From NCBI GenBank assembly GCA_038103905.1, contig JAYNZW010000002.1, positions 59,574 to 123,573 on the forward strand: 64,000 nt of DNA, written 5' to 3'. Source of the stretch: CABYIR01 sp038103905. GTDB lineage: Bacteria > Pseudomonadota > Alphaproteobacteria > Pelagibacterales > AG-422-B15. A model generated the notes under the pieces. That model saw only the letters and a program-made list of their open reading frames with translations. It did no database searches and was not told the DNA's origin. Made by a program: the position numbers and the translations under genes. The first letter of the stretch is position 1. Each line of letters opens with the position of its first letter. Shown here piece after piece: positions 52,191 through 59,808 of this stretch.

Positions 52191-52616
52191 ATGCTTTTAT
52201 TAAGGATACTAGAAAAATTGGGTAGAATGAAGGTCGTAATGGATAGAGGTCCATCCCACAACGAGTACCATTTAGCAAAACCATGGACTAAAAGGTATTA
52301 CTTGCTTTTCAGGCATCGGCCAAGATGGTTTCCATTTAATATTTTAATACATCATATTTTAGATGATGATCATGGAGTGGGTCTTCACAATCATCCATTT
52401 CCATTTATGACGATAATCATCAAGGGTGGATATTGGGAAACAAATAATCAAGGAAAAAAAACTTGGAGAAAAAAAGGTTACATTGGTTTTAGAAGTGCAA
52501 ATACTCTTCATCGAGTTGACTTAGAGCCAGGCATTCAACCTGTTACTATTTTTTTTGCTGGACCTTATGGCTTCAGAAAAGGTGAGAGAAGTAAATATGG
52601 AGAGCTAGGAAATTAA
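52191..52616 (+). CDS. Cupin-like protein of unknown function
   Basis: A 141-residue protein with a likely cupin barrel: G-L-H-N-H-P-F-P-F for the first metal-binding strand and A-N-T-L-H-R-V for the second, spaced as in cupin motifs 1 and 2. G-G-Y-W-E at the turn also fits. Two arginine/tryptophan-rich segments precede it (R-Y-Y-L-L-F-R-H-R-P-R-W). I do not know its substrate. It begins 24 bases after tRNA-Arg on the opposite strand and its end overlaps the GIY-YIG gene tail to tail by 12 bases. Confidence 0.78.
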   Translation: MLLLRILEKLGRMKVVMDRGPSHNEYHLAKPWTKRYYLLFRHRPRWFPFNILIHHILDDDHGVGLHNHPFPFMTIIIKGGYWETNNQGKKTWRKKGYIGFRSANTLHRVDLEPGIQPVTIFFAGPYGFRKGERSKYGELGN

Positions 52617-52853
52617 TTTTCTAAGATCTGATCTTAATTTTCTATCTCTTTTTAATTCATATTCTCTCTTCATGGCTTCAGATTTAGATGACAACTCTTC
52701 TTTATAAAGAAGCTTCCATTCATGGCCTCTAGTTGATTTAGCTCCTTTTGAACTATTGTGTGCTTCAAGACGCTTTTCAACATCGTTAGTCCATCCGACA
52801 TAAGTTTTATGAATTGATGAACTTGTTCCAATCACATAAACAAAAAATCTCAT
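52605..52853 (-). CDS. GIY-YIG domain protein (UPF0213-like)
   Basis: 82 residues forming a stand-alone GIY-YIG nuclease domain: Y-V-I at the first motif, then T-Y-V-G-W-T-N-D-V-E-K-R-L-E-A-H-N, with the R and the later E (Y-K-E-E). Small proteins of this type resemble YhbQ and the N-terminal nuclease of UvrC. A DNA-repair or DNA-processing role is inferred from the fold only. Confidence 0.88.
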   Translation of the reverse strand: MRFFVYVIGTSSSIHKTYVGWTNDVEKRLEAHNSSKGAKSTRGHEWKLLYKEELSSKSEAMKREYELKRDRKLRSDLRKLIS

Positions 52854-52911
52854 TTTTAAAAGTTTATATTGAAATCATCGAATAATAAAATATAGTATTT
52901 TTAATAAAAAA

Positions 52912-52917
52912 CGGAGA
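52912..52917 (+). promoter_or_regulatory. Shine-Dalgarno site of the small lipoprotein
   Basis: CGGAGA, seven bases before the ATG at 52924. The same ACGGAGA context precedes proX, and both are exported proteins expected to be abundant. It supports the tiny lipoprotein frame as a real gene. Confidence 0.55.
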
Positions 52918-52923
52918 TATTAT

Positions 52924-53040
52924 ATGAGAGTCACTCTTACAGTTTTAGCTATCAGTTTAATGATTACTGCCTGCACTACTATTCAAGGCATTAATGAAAC
53001 TCTTAAAGGTGATGGCGTTCCTTATATTCCAGGAATTTAA
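52924..53040 (+). CDS. Small entericidin-like lipoprotein
   Basis: A 38-codon frame missed by usual size cut-offs. M-R-V-T-L-T-V-L-A-I-S-L-M leads to the lipobox I-T-A-C, so the mature lipoprotein starts at C17 and has only 22 residues. After the cysteine T-T-I-Q-G-I-N-E recalls entericidins (A-C-N-T-T-x-G-x-G-x-D). A strong ribosome binding site precedes it and a hairpin follows. Function is unknown; entericidins are small envelope lipoproteins linked to stress or toxin-antidote behaviour. Confidence 0.68.
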   Translation: MRVTLTVLAISLMITACTTIQGINETLKGDGVPYIPGI

Positions 53041-53046
53041 CAATTC

Positions 53047-53075
53047 ATGTCTACCTCTCTAGCTGAGGTAGGCAT
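53047..53075 (+). terminator. Hairpin after the small lipoprotein gene
   Basis: An inverted repeat of about 11 pairs with one G-T: ATGTCTACCTC, a seven-base loop, GAGGTAGGCAT. It begins seven bases after the lipoprotein stop. It could end transcription, but only AAATT follows and not a real T tract, so factor-independent termination is uncertain. A 3'-end stabilising hairpin is another reading. Confidence 0.5.
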
Positions 53076-53143
53076 AAATTCATGTAACATTCTGCAACGA
53101 TTCTTAATTTCATAACGGCGAACTATTTCAATAGTATATTCCT

Positions 53144-54271
53144 ATGGCAAGAGTTCAAATATCTGGTACAGGCCTATTCACTCCAAAAGAGTCAATTTCC
53201 AACGAAGAGCTGGTAAACTCATTTAATAAATATGTTGATGAATATAATGAATTAAATAGAGAAAATATTCAAAATGGTGAGGTCAGTGCTCTTGAAAAAT
53301 CTAATTCAGAGTTTATTGAGAAAGCTTCAGGTGTTAAATCAAGGTACGTTCAAGATAAATCTGGAATACTTGATACTTCTTTCATGAGACCAAGACTAAG
53401 AGAAAGAAGTGAGGATGAACTATCTAATTTGGCAGAGATAGGATCAATTGCAGCAAAAGATGCAATTAAAAATGCAAAAATGAATCCTAATCAAATTGAT
53501 GCTGTAATTGTTGCTTGCTCCAATTTAGAGAGGCCATATCCAGCTATTGCTATTGAAATCCAAAATGAGTTGGGGATTAAAGGTTTTGCATACGATATGA
53601 ATGTTGCATGTTCATCAGCTACATTTGGTATTCAAAACATATATGATATGATTAAAAGTGGGTCAATTCGCTCAGCAATAATGATAAATCCTGAAATGTG
53701 TAGTGGTCATTTAAATTTTAGAGATAGAGACTGCCATTTTATTTTTGGAGATGTTGCTACAGCTGTTGTTTTGGAGGAGCTTAAAGACGAGCAAACATCT
53801 GAAAATTGCTATGAAGTTCTTGGAACTAAACTTTTAACTGAATTTTCAAATAATATTAGAAATAATTATGGATTTCTTAATAATTCATCTCCAGAGGGTA
53901 TTGGTAAATCAGATAAATTATTTCATCAAAATGGAAGAAAGGTATTTAAAGAAGTGGTGCCTAAAGTTGCAAATCTTATAAAAGAACATTTAGAAACACA
54001 CAGTATCGATATTAAAAATATTAAAGGTATGTATTTACATCAAGCAAATGAAAGTATGAATAAATTAATTTCTAAATATCTTTTAGGCTTTGAAGCTGAT
54101 CAAAACCTTGCACCTATTGTGCTTGATGAATATGCTAATACAAGCTCAGCTGGTTCAATTATTGCCTTTCATAAAAATAATGAAAATCTGTCAAAAGATG
54201 ACTTGGCAATAATATGTTCTTTTGGCGCGGGTTACTCTGTTGGTAATGTAATTGTAAAAAAAATCGCCTAG
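53144..54271 (+). CDS. Beta-ketoacyl-ACP synthase III-like protein
   Basis: A FabH-type thiolase-fold condensing enzyme of 375 residues, longer than canonical FabH (about 320). The Cys-His-Asn triad is visible: C156 in N-V-A-C-S-S-A-T-F-G, H299 in H-Q-A-N, N332 in N-T-S-S-A-G-S. The N-terminus (G-L-F-T-P-K-E-S-I-S-N-E-E-L-V) and an extra segment near residues 30-80 resemble the Pseudomonas PA3286 type, which feeds medium-chain acyl-CoA into fatty acid synthesis. Such a shunt role is inferred from that resemblance. It converges with the HD gene on CTAG. Confidence 0.88.
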   Translation: MARVQISGTGLFTPKESISNEELVNSFNKYVDEYNELNRENIQNGEVSALEKSNSEFIEKASGVKSRYVQDKSGILDTSFMRPRLRERSEDELSNLAEIGSIAAKDAIKNAKMNPNQIDAVIVACSNLERPYPAIAIEIQNELGIKGFAYDMNVACSSATFGIQNIYDMIKSGSIRSAIMINPEMCSGHLNFRDRDCHFIFGDVATAVVLEELKDEQTSENCYEVLGTKLLTEFSNNIRNNYGFLNNSSPEGIGKSDKLFHQNGRKVFKEVVPKVANLIKEHLETHSIDIKNIKGMYLHQANESMNKLISKYLLGFEADQNLAPIVLDEYANTSSAGSIIAFHKNNENLSKDDLAIICSFGAGYSVGNVIVKKIA

Positions 54272-54831
54272 TAATTTGGTTCTTTTGAAAATAATCTTCT
54301 GACCATTGGTTCAAAATGTTCCAGTGAGTATGACTCATAATCTGGATCAAAAGATTTCTGATCCCATTTTTCACAAAAATCAACTGTATCTTGATAATAG
54401 GGATGATCCTTAAATTGATCTCTTACATTACGATCTCTTCCAACGTGATGAGCATAATAATACTCTTGGAACATTCCATGGTGTAAAATAATCCAATAGA
54501 TTTTTTCAGAAACGTAGGGCCTTAATATAGCTGCAACTAATTGACTGTGATTGTTTGGAGCTAAGCTGTCACCTATATCATGTATTAAGGTCGCTACAAT
54601 CATTTCTTCGTCTGCGCCATCTTTTTCTGCCCTTGTTGCAGATTGTAGAGAGTGTTCTAATCTTGAAACCTTATAGCCATCTAATGATTCTCCTAAATTT
54701 TTCAATTCTTGCAATATTCGATCAGGTAAACCACTAACAAACTCATGCTCGTATTTAGTCAACAATTCATAATCAGCTTTTGTGCCGTTTTTCATCTCTG
54801 TAAAGCTTACTTTTTTTAAATTTTTATCCAT
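54268..54831 (-). CDS. HD-domain oxygenase, TmpB/PhnZ-like
   Basis: A 187-residue HD-fold protein. A ligand set fitting the mixed-valent di-iron oxygenases of the PhnZ/MIOX type can be traced: H60, H84-D85 (in I-H-D-I-G-D), H95, H118 and D157 (in K-W-D-Q). The N-terminal Y27-x-x-E30 matches in spacing the Tyr-Glu pair that gates the PhnZ active site. TmpB, from this group, oxidises the 1-hydroxy form of (2-trimethylammonio)ethylphosphonate to glycine betaine and phosphate. The gene overlaps the start of a butyrobetaine-dioxygenase-like gene by eight bases, as expected for a TmpA-TmpB pair. Ordinary HD phosphohydrolase is the alternative. Confidence 0.75.
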   Translation of the reverse strand: MDKNLKKVSFTEMKNGTKADYELLTKYEHEFVSGLPDRILQELKNLGESLDGYKVSRLEHSLQSATRAEKDGADEEMIVATLIHDIGDSLAPNNHSQLVAAILRPYVSEKIYWIILHHGMFQEYYYAHHVGRDRNVRDQFKDHPYYQDTVDFCEKWDQKSFDPDYESYSLEHFEPMVRRLFSKEPNY

Positions 54832-55912
54832 GAGCTAATAACCTATATTTACTTTCTGCAGAGTCATGATCAATATACAGTCCTTGTAACCAGCGACTTC
54901 CTTCTGATGTATTGTAACTTGTTCTACCGTGTAATGTTCTATAATTATTCATAATTAAAAGCGATCCTGGCTCAAGATGAAATTTTAGTACATATTTATC
55001 TGAGTTAATCATTTCATGCATCACTCTCTTGGCTTGGTAAAATTTCTCTAATTGATCAGGTTCTTGATAAAATACAAAATCTAAGCGATTGCTATATTTT
55101 ATTTGTTTCAATTCCCCTCTTTCACTCAATTTGATTATTTTTCCAGTTTTTTCTAATACCGCATCCTTATCTTTGAATTTAAAATTTATTAAAGTTTTAG
55201 ATAATGTTTCAAAAACATCTGGATTATTTTTTTTTAGATCTGAAGCGACTTTAAAACCATCAACAACCGTTGAGTCTCCTCCTTCACAGCTATTTTCAAT
55301 ACAAAAAAGAAACTGTATTGAAGGAACTGGCTTTCTATATGGATTATCAGTATGAGACTCTAACTCAATTGATGTATAAGCTAAATCATTTGGCTGTTTT
55401 TGAGAAACTACATTGAACAACTTTCCAAAATTAGTTTCTCTGATATATCCAATTTTATTTGCAAAGTTTATAATTTCACTATCTTTAGGATCTAACCCGG
55501 ATACTAATACAAAACCATATTGATGATAATAATGAAGGATTTTAAGTAATTGATCAGACTCATTCTCACCATAAATAAATTTAAAATTTTTCAATTCGAT
55601 ATTTGAATTATCCCACAAAATTTTCTCTGGCAGACCTTTTGATCTTTGAAGTTCTTTAGATAATGATTTAAGGCAATATTCAGCTTCATGATTATCAGAA
55701 AATTTAATTCGGACTTTATCTTCATTAATTTGGGTAAGCTCATTGATTTTCAGATCAACGGGAAGTTTTTCCGGATCATAGAGTCTTTGAAAAGAATTTT
55801 GGTCAACTGCATTCTTTTCATTTGATCTTTCTCTTATCCAAAGCGGATGCAAGTTATAAACTGATCCCTCAATTTCTAATCTTAATAAATTTTGATCATG
55901 ATCTAATTTCAT
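54824..55912 (-). CDS. 2OG-Fe(II) dioxygenase, TmpA/gamma-butyrobetaine hydroxylase-like
   Basis: A 362-residue TauD-superfamily oxygenase with an N-terminal GBBH-like domain (residues 1-90) and a catalytic barrel. The iron ligands are H187-T-D189 and H328 (L-H-G-R-T). In the N-domain the usual zinc-binding cysteine cluster is lost; it reads W-I-R-E-R-S-N-E-K-N-A. Members of this family hydroxylate gamma-butyrobetaine, trimethyllysine-type compounds, or the phosphonate TMAEP (TmpA). Overlap with the HD gene downstream makes TmpA the best guess: it would make (R)-1-hydroxy-TMAEP. Substrate assignment is inference. Aromatic residues for a trimethylammonium cage cannot be placed with certainty. 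Confidence 0.78.
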   Translation of the reverse strand: MKLDHDQNLLRLEIEGSVYNLHPLWIRERSNEKNAVDQNSFQRLYDPEKLPVDLKINELTQINEDKVRIKFSDNHEAEYCLKSLSKELQRSKGLPEKILWDNSNIELKNFKFIYGENESDQLLKILHYYHQYGFVLVSGLDPKDSEIINFANKIGYIRETNFGKLFNVVSQKQPNDLAYTSIELESHTDNPYRKPVPSIQFLFCIENSCEGGDSTVVDGFKVASDLKKNNPDVFETLSKTLINFKFKDKDAVLEKTGKIIKLSERGELKQIKYSNRLDFVFYQEPDQLEKFYQAKRVMHEMINSDKYVLKFHLEPGSLLIMNNYRTLHGRTSYNTSEGSRWLQGLYIDHDSAESKYRLLAHG

Positions 55913-55927
55913 AATAAAAATATAATT

Positions 55928-57874
55928 CTATTTTTTCAATTCTTCAATATTTTGATATTGGCTTAAACATTCAGGGTTTGCCAAAGCCTCAAGATTCTTT
56001 ATTTGAATATTATTAATCGTATCTCGAACTGATAATTCAGATATTTTTCCACTTCTTGTTCTTGGTATGTCTGTTACTAAAATAATTTTAGATGGGACGT
56101 GTCTTATCGAATTTGCTTCTTTTATTTTTTTTTCTATTCGAGTGACTAATGAGTCATTTAATTCAAAATTTTCATTAAGTGTTACAAATAATATTATTCT
56201 AACATCATCGTTCCAAGTTTGACCTACAACTACTGATTCATTTACCTCGATAAAAGACTCAACTACTCTATATATTTCTGCAGTTCCAATTCTAATTCCA
56301 CCAGGATTTAGAGTTGCATCAGATCTACCATAAATAATTATTCCACCATTATCAGTGTATTGAGCAAAATCTCCTTGAGACCAAATATTTTCAAATTTTG
56401 AAAAATAAGATGAAATATATTTTTCCTTCTTAGAATCATTCCAAAAACCAATTGGCATACTTGGAATACTAGATTTACATACCAACTCTCCTTTATTTGT
56501 TGTGGAGTTACTTTTTCCATCATAGATATCAACATCAACGCCCAAACATGCCACTTGTATTTCGCCAGGATAGACTGGAAGATTCGGGTTTCCTGCAACA
56601 AAGCATGAAACTATGTCAGTGCCCCCACTTATTGATGCCAGATGTACATCTTGTTTAATAGATTCGTAAACATATTTAAAGCAATCGCTAGATAATGGAG
56701 AGCCTGTGGAAAGAATGCATTTTAAATTTTTCAACTCACAATTGTCTTTTATGGAAATTTGAAAATTTCTTAATGCATCAATGTATTTTGCACTAACACC
56801 AAAAATATCTAACTTTTCTTCCTCTGCAATTTTAAGAAGAGAATCTTTCTCGGGAAAGAAAGGTGATCCATCATACAAAAGTATTGATGCATTCGATGAT
56901 AATGCTGTTATTAACCAGTTCCACATCATCCATCCACACGTAGTAAAATAAAATATTTTGTCATTTTTTTTTAAATCGCAGTGTAACTGCTGTTCTTTCA
57001 TGTGCTGTATTAAAGGACCGCCAGTATTATGGATAATGCACTTTGGCTTTCCAGTAGTTCCACTGGAATACAAAATATACATGGGATCATTAAAGAAACT
57101 CATTTCAAAAATAACTTGTGTATTAATGTCTTGATTAGAAAAAACTGACTCTAAATCAATATCAAAATTATTTGTAACTATATCCATTTCAGGATAGTTC
57201 ATTAAAAATTTATACTTTACAGATTTTAGACGCCTTGCTACTTCAGTATTTTTTTCAGAAACATCAATGAATTTACCACCATAATGATAGGAATTGGTAA
57301 ACATTATTGCTACAGGTTCAATCTGTGAAAATCTATCTAGAATTGCATCAACTCCAAAATCAGGAGAGCAACTGCTCCAAATAGCTCCTATTGAATTTGC
57401 TGCTAAGAAACTAATAACAGTATTAGGCGTATTTGCAGCTACAGCTACAATACGATCATTTTTTTTAATACCAATAGAACGAAAATAGTTGCTTAACTTT
57501 CCAACTTTTTCTTGAAGCTCTAACTTACTTAATACTTGCCTTACTCCTAATTCATTTCTAAAAATAATTGGCTCATCATTTAGAGATAACAAAATATTTT
57601 CGGCATAATTAACCCCCATATTTGGAAAAAAAGATTGATCGTATATCTTATCTTCTAAATTAATATTCAGCTGACGACTCCCTTCTGTTTTAATATTTAA
57701 AAATTCAATTAATTTAGGCCAAAAACTAGAACCTTCTCTGATGCTCCAGTTCCATAGCTTTTGATAATTATTCTTAAAATCAAGGTCGTGTTTATTCACT
57801 AAAAAATTATAAAAATCATAAAGATTTGACTCTTCTAATCTCTTAATTGAGGGTTTCCAGAGTGGCTTTTCCAT
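55928..57874 (-). CDS. aacS: Acetoacetyl-CoA synthetase
   Basis: ANL-family ligase of 648 residues that activates acetoacetate with ATP and CoA. The N-terminal extension M-E-K-P-L-W-K-P-S and the length are those of acetoacetate-CoA ligases rather than acetyl-CoA synthetases. Motifs: Y-S-S-G-T-T-G-K-P-K-C-I-I-H, G-G-T-D-I, the hinge G-R-S-D-A-T-L-N-P-G-G-I-R-I-G, and R-T-R-S-G-K-I-S-E with the catalytic lysine. It is divergent from BKACE, whose reaction on 3-dehydrocarnitine yields acetoacetate, so it can recover that product. It is followed after 15 bases by the TmpA-like gene. Confidence 0.9.
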   Translation of the reverse strand: MEKPLWKPSIKRLEESNLYDFYNFLVNKHDLDFKNNYQKLWNWSIREGSSFWPKLIEFLNIKTEGSRQLNINLEDKIYDQSFFPNMGVNYAENILLSLNDEPIIFRNELGVRQVLSKLELQEKVGKLSNYFRSIGIKKNDRIVAVAANTPNTVISFLAANSIGAIWSSCSPDFGVDAILDRFSQIEPVAIMFTNSYHYGGKFIDVSEKNTEVARRLKSVKYKFLMNYPEMDIVTNNFDIDLESVFSNQDINTQVIFEMSFFNDPMYILYSSGTTGKPKCIIHNTGGPLIQHMKEQQLHCDLKKNDKIFYFTTCGWMMWNWLITALSSNASILLYDGSPFFPEKDSLLKIAEEEKLDIFGVSAKYIDALRNFQISIKDNCELKNLKCILSTGSPLSSDCFKYVYESIKQDVHLASISGGTDIVSCFVAGNPNLPVYPGEIQVACLGVDVDIYDGKSNSTTNKGELVCKSSIPSMPIGFWNDSKKEKYISSYFSKFENIWSQGDFAQYTDNGGIIIYGRSDATLNPGGIRIGTAEIYRVVESFIEVNESVVVGQTWNDDVRIILFVTLNENFELNDSLVTRIEKKIKEANSIRHVPSKIILVTDIPRTRSGKISELSVRDTINNIQIKNLEALANPECLSQYQNIEELKK

Positions 57875-57952
57875 GTTTTTCTATCTTGCTTTAATTAGTA
57901 AATCAGCTTTATAGTAAGCTATTAAATAACTCTTAAAAATAAAAAAATACTT

Positions 57953-58837
57953 ATGAATAAAGATGTAATAATTTCATGCGCTGTTACTGGATCAGGAGAT
58001 ACAGTAGATAAGCACCCCTCTATTCCTGTAACCCCAAAACAGATCGCCGATGCAGCGATTGAAGCTGCATCAGCTGGAGCTGCAATTGCACATATGCATG
58101 TAAGAGATCCAGAAACTGGGAAAGGTTGTCGTGATGATGAGCTGTATAAAGAGGTTGTAAGTAGAATAAAAGACTCCGGAACTGATGTTATTATAAACTT
58201 AACAAGTGGTATGGGTGGAGATATTGAAATAGGTCCTGAAGACGATCTGATGAAATTTGGTCCAAATACTGATTTTGTGAATGCTTTAGAAAGACTGAGT
58301 CATGTAGAAAAAATACTACCAGATATATGTTCATTAGATTGTGGGACTTTAAATTTTGGTGATGGAAATATGATATACGTTTCAACACCTGAACAATTAC
58401 GCCTTGGAGCAAAAAGAATCCAAGAGCTTGGCGTAAAACCAGAGTTAGAAATATTTGATACAGGTCATATGTGGTTTGCGAACAAAATGCATGAGGAAGG
58501 GTTATTAGATGACCCCGCTTTATTTCAAATATGTCTTGGTATACCCTATGGAGCACCGGCTAACACTTCATCAATGAAAAATATGGTTGATATGTTGCCT
58601 CCAGGAAGTAATTGGGCAGCGTTTGGAATAGGAGCTATGCAAATGCCAATGGTCGCGCAGGCTGTTCTTCTTGGTGGAAACGTCAGAGTTGGTCTTGAAG
58701 ACAATTTATATTTAGAAAAAGGTGTATATGCCTCTAATGGCTCACTGGTAGAAAAAGCAGCAACAATTATTAATAATCTTGGCGCTAATGTAATGGGTGT
58801 TAGTGACGCTAGAAAAAAACTTGGTCTAAAAAATTGA
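57953..58837 (+). CDS. BKACE-family enzyme, probable 3-dehydrocarnitine:acetyl-CoA trimethylamine... cleavage enzyme
   Basis: A 294-residue zinc-dependent beta-keto acid cleavage enzyme (BKACE, DUF849). Zinc ligands H47 and H49 lie in A-H-M-H-V-R-D, and the conserved G-L-E-D-N is in the C-terminal part. BKACEs exchange a beta-keto acid with acetyl-CoA to give a new acyl-CoA and acetoacetate. Beside a carnitine-dehydrogenase-like gene (overlap by four bases) the substrate is most likely 3-dehydrocarnitine, giving betainyl-CoA and acetoacetate. The divergent acetoacetyl-CoA synthetase supports this. Specificity is inferred from context. Confidence 0.88.
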   Translation: MNKDVIISCAVTGSGDTVDKHPSIPVTPKQIADAAIEAASAGAAIAHMHVRDPETGKGCRDDELYKEVVSRIKDSGTDVIINLTSGMGGDIEIGPEDDLMKFGPNTDFVNALERLSHVEKILPDICSLDCGTLNFGDGNMIYVSTPEQLRLGAKRIQELGVKPELEIFDTGHMWFANKMHEEGLLDDPALFQICLGIPYGAPANTSSMKNMVDMLPPGSNWAAFGIGAMQMPMVAQAVLLGGNVRVGLEDNLYLEKGVYASNGSLVEKAATIINNLGANVMGVSDARKKLGLKN

Positions 58838-59805
58838 AGAAAAAAACTATTTCTATAATTGGAACTGGTGTTATCGGGGCAGGTTGGGCTGCCAGATTTT
58901 TAGCTAGTGGTCATAATGTAAAAGCATATGATCCTAGCGCAAGAGCATTAGAAAAACTCAAGAAAGATGTAAAAAATGCATTGAGTTCTCTTAAGAAAAT
59001 CGGATTAAACAAGAATGCATCTTTAAAAAACTTAAAATGCTGCTCTTCAATTAAATCCGCTATTAAAAATGCAGATTTTATTCAAGAAAATGCACCTGAA
59101 AATGAAAAAATCAAAACAAAACTTTTGAAACAAATAGACTCTCTTTCTAAAAAAAATGTAGTTATTGCATCCAGTTCGTCTGGATTATTACCGTCTAAAA
59201 TTCAATCTCAGTGTAAATATCCTCAAAGAGTTTTGATCGGACACCCCTTCAATCCTGTTTATTTATTGCCATTAGTCGAAGTAGTTGGAGGAAAAAAAAC
59301 TTCTAAAGTTAATATTAAAAAAGCCGTAAAGATATATGAAAGTATAGGAATGAAACCACTGATAGTCCGAAAAGAGATTGAAGGCTATATTTCAGATCGC
59401 CTTCAAGAAGCTCTATGGAGAGAGTCACTTCACTTAATAAAAGACGGTATAGCAACTACAGAAGAAATAGATGATGCAATAGTATATGGTCCAGGCCTGA
59501 GGTGGGCTTTTATGGGTGTTTGTCTAACTTTTCATCTTGCTGGCGGTGAAACAGGAATGAAACACATGCTCGAACAATTTGGCCCGGCTCTCAAGCTACC
59601 TTGGACTAAGTTAAAGGCCCCCACATTAGACAAGAAGCTTAAAAAATTAATGATTTCCGGGACTCAAAAACAATCAAAAAAATTTAGTATAAATGAATTA
59701 GAAAAACAAAGAGATATTTTCTTGATAGAAATAATGAAAACATTGAATAAACATCAGAAAAATAAATTTCCAAATTGGGAGAAAAAGTTTAATAATTTTA
59801 AGTAA
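58834..59805 (+). CDS. lcdH: L-carnitine dehydrogenase-like 3-hydroxyacyl-CoA dehydrogenase family
   Basis: NAD-dependent dehydrogenase of 323 residues. I-G-T-G-V-I-G-A-G-W (about residues 8-17) binds NAD, E-N-A-P-E-N and S-S-S-S-G-L-L-P are the catalytic segments, and G-H-P-F-N-P-V-Y-L-L-P carries the catalytic histidine. Carnitine dehydrogenases of this size lack a CoA-binding partner domain and often have a fused or adjacent thioesterase; none is fused here. It starts at a TTG that overlaps the BKACE stop (TTGA), so it is likely translationally coupled. It would oxidise L-carnitine to 3-dehydrocarnitine. Confidence 0.87.
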   Translation: MKKKTISIIGTGVIGAGWAARFLASGHNVKAYDPSARALEKLKKDVKNALSSLKKIGLNKNASLKNLKCCSSIKSAIKNADFIQENAPENEKIKTKLLKQIDSLSKKNVVIASSSSGLLPSKIQSQCKYPQRVLIGHPFNPVYLLPLVEVVGGKKTSKVNIKKAVKIYESIGMKPLIVRKEIEGYISDRLQEALWRESLHLIKDGIATTEEIDDAIVYGPGLRWAFMGVCLTFHLAGGETGMKHMLEQFGPALKLPWTKLKAPTLDKKLKKLMISGTQKQSKKFSINELEKQRDIFLIEIMKTLNKHQKNKFPNWEKKFNNFK

Positions 59806-59808
59806 TCA

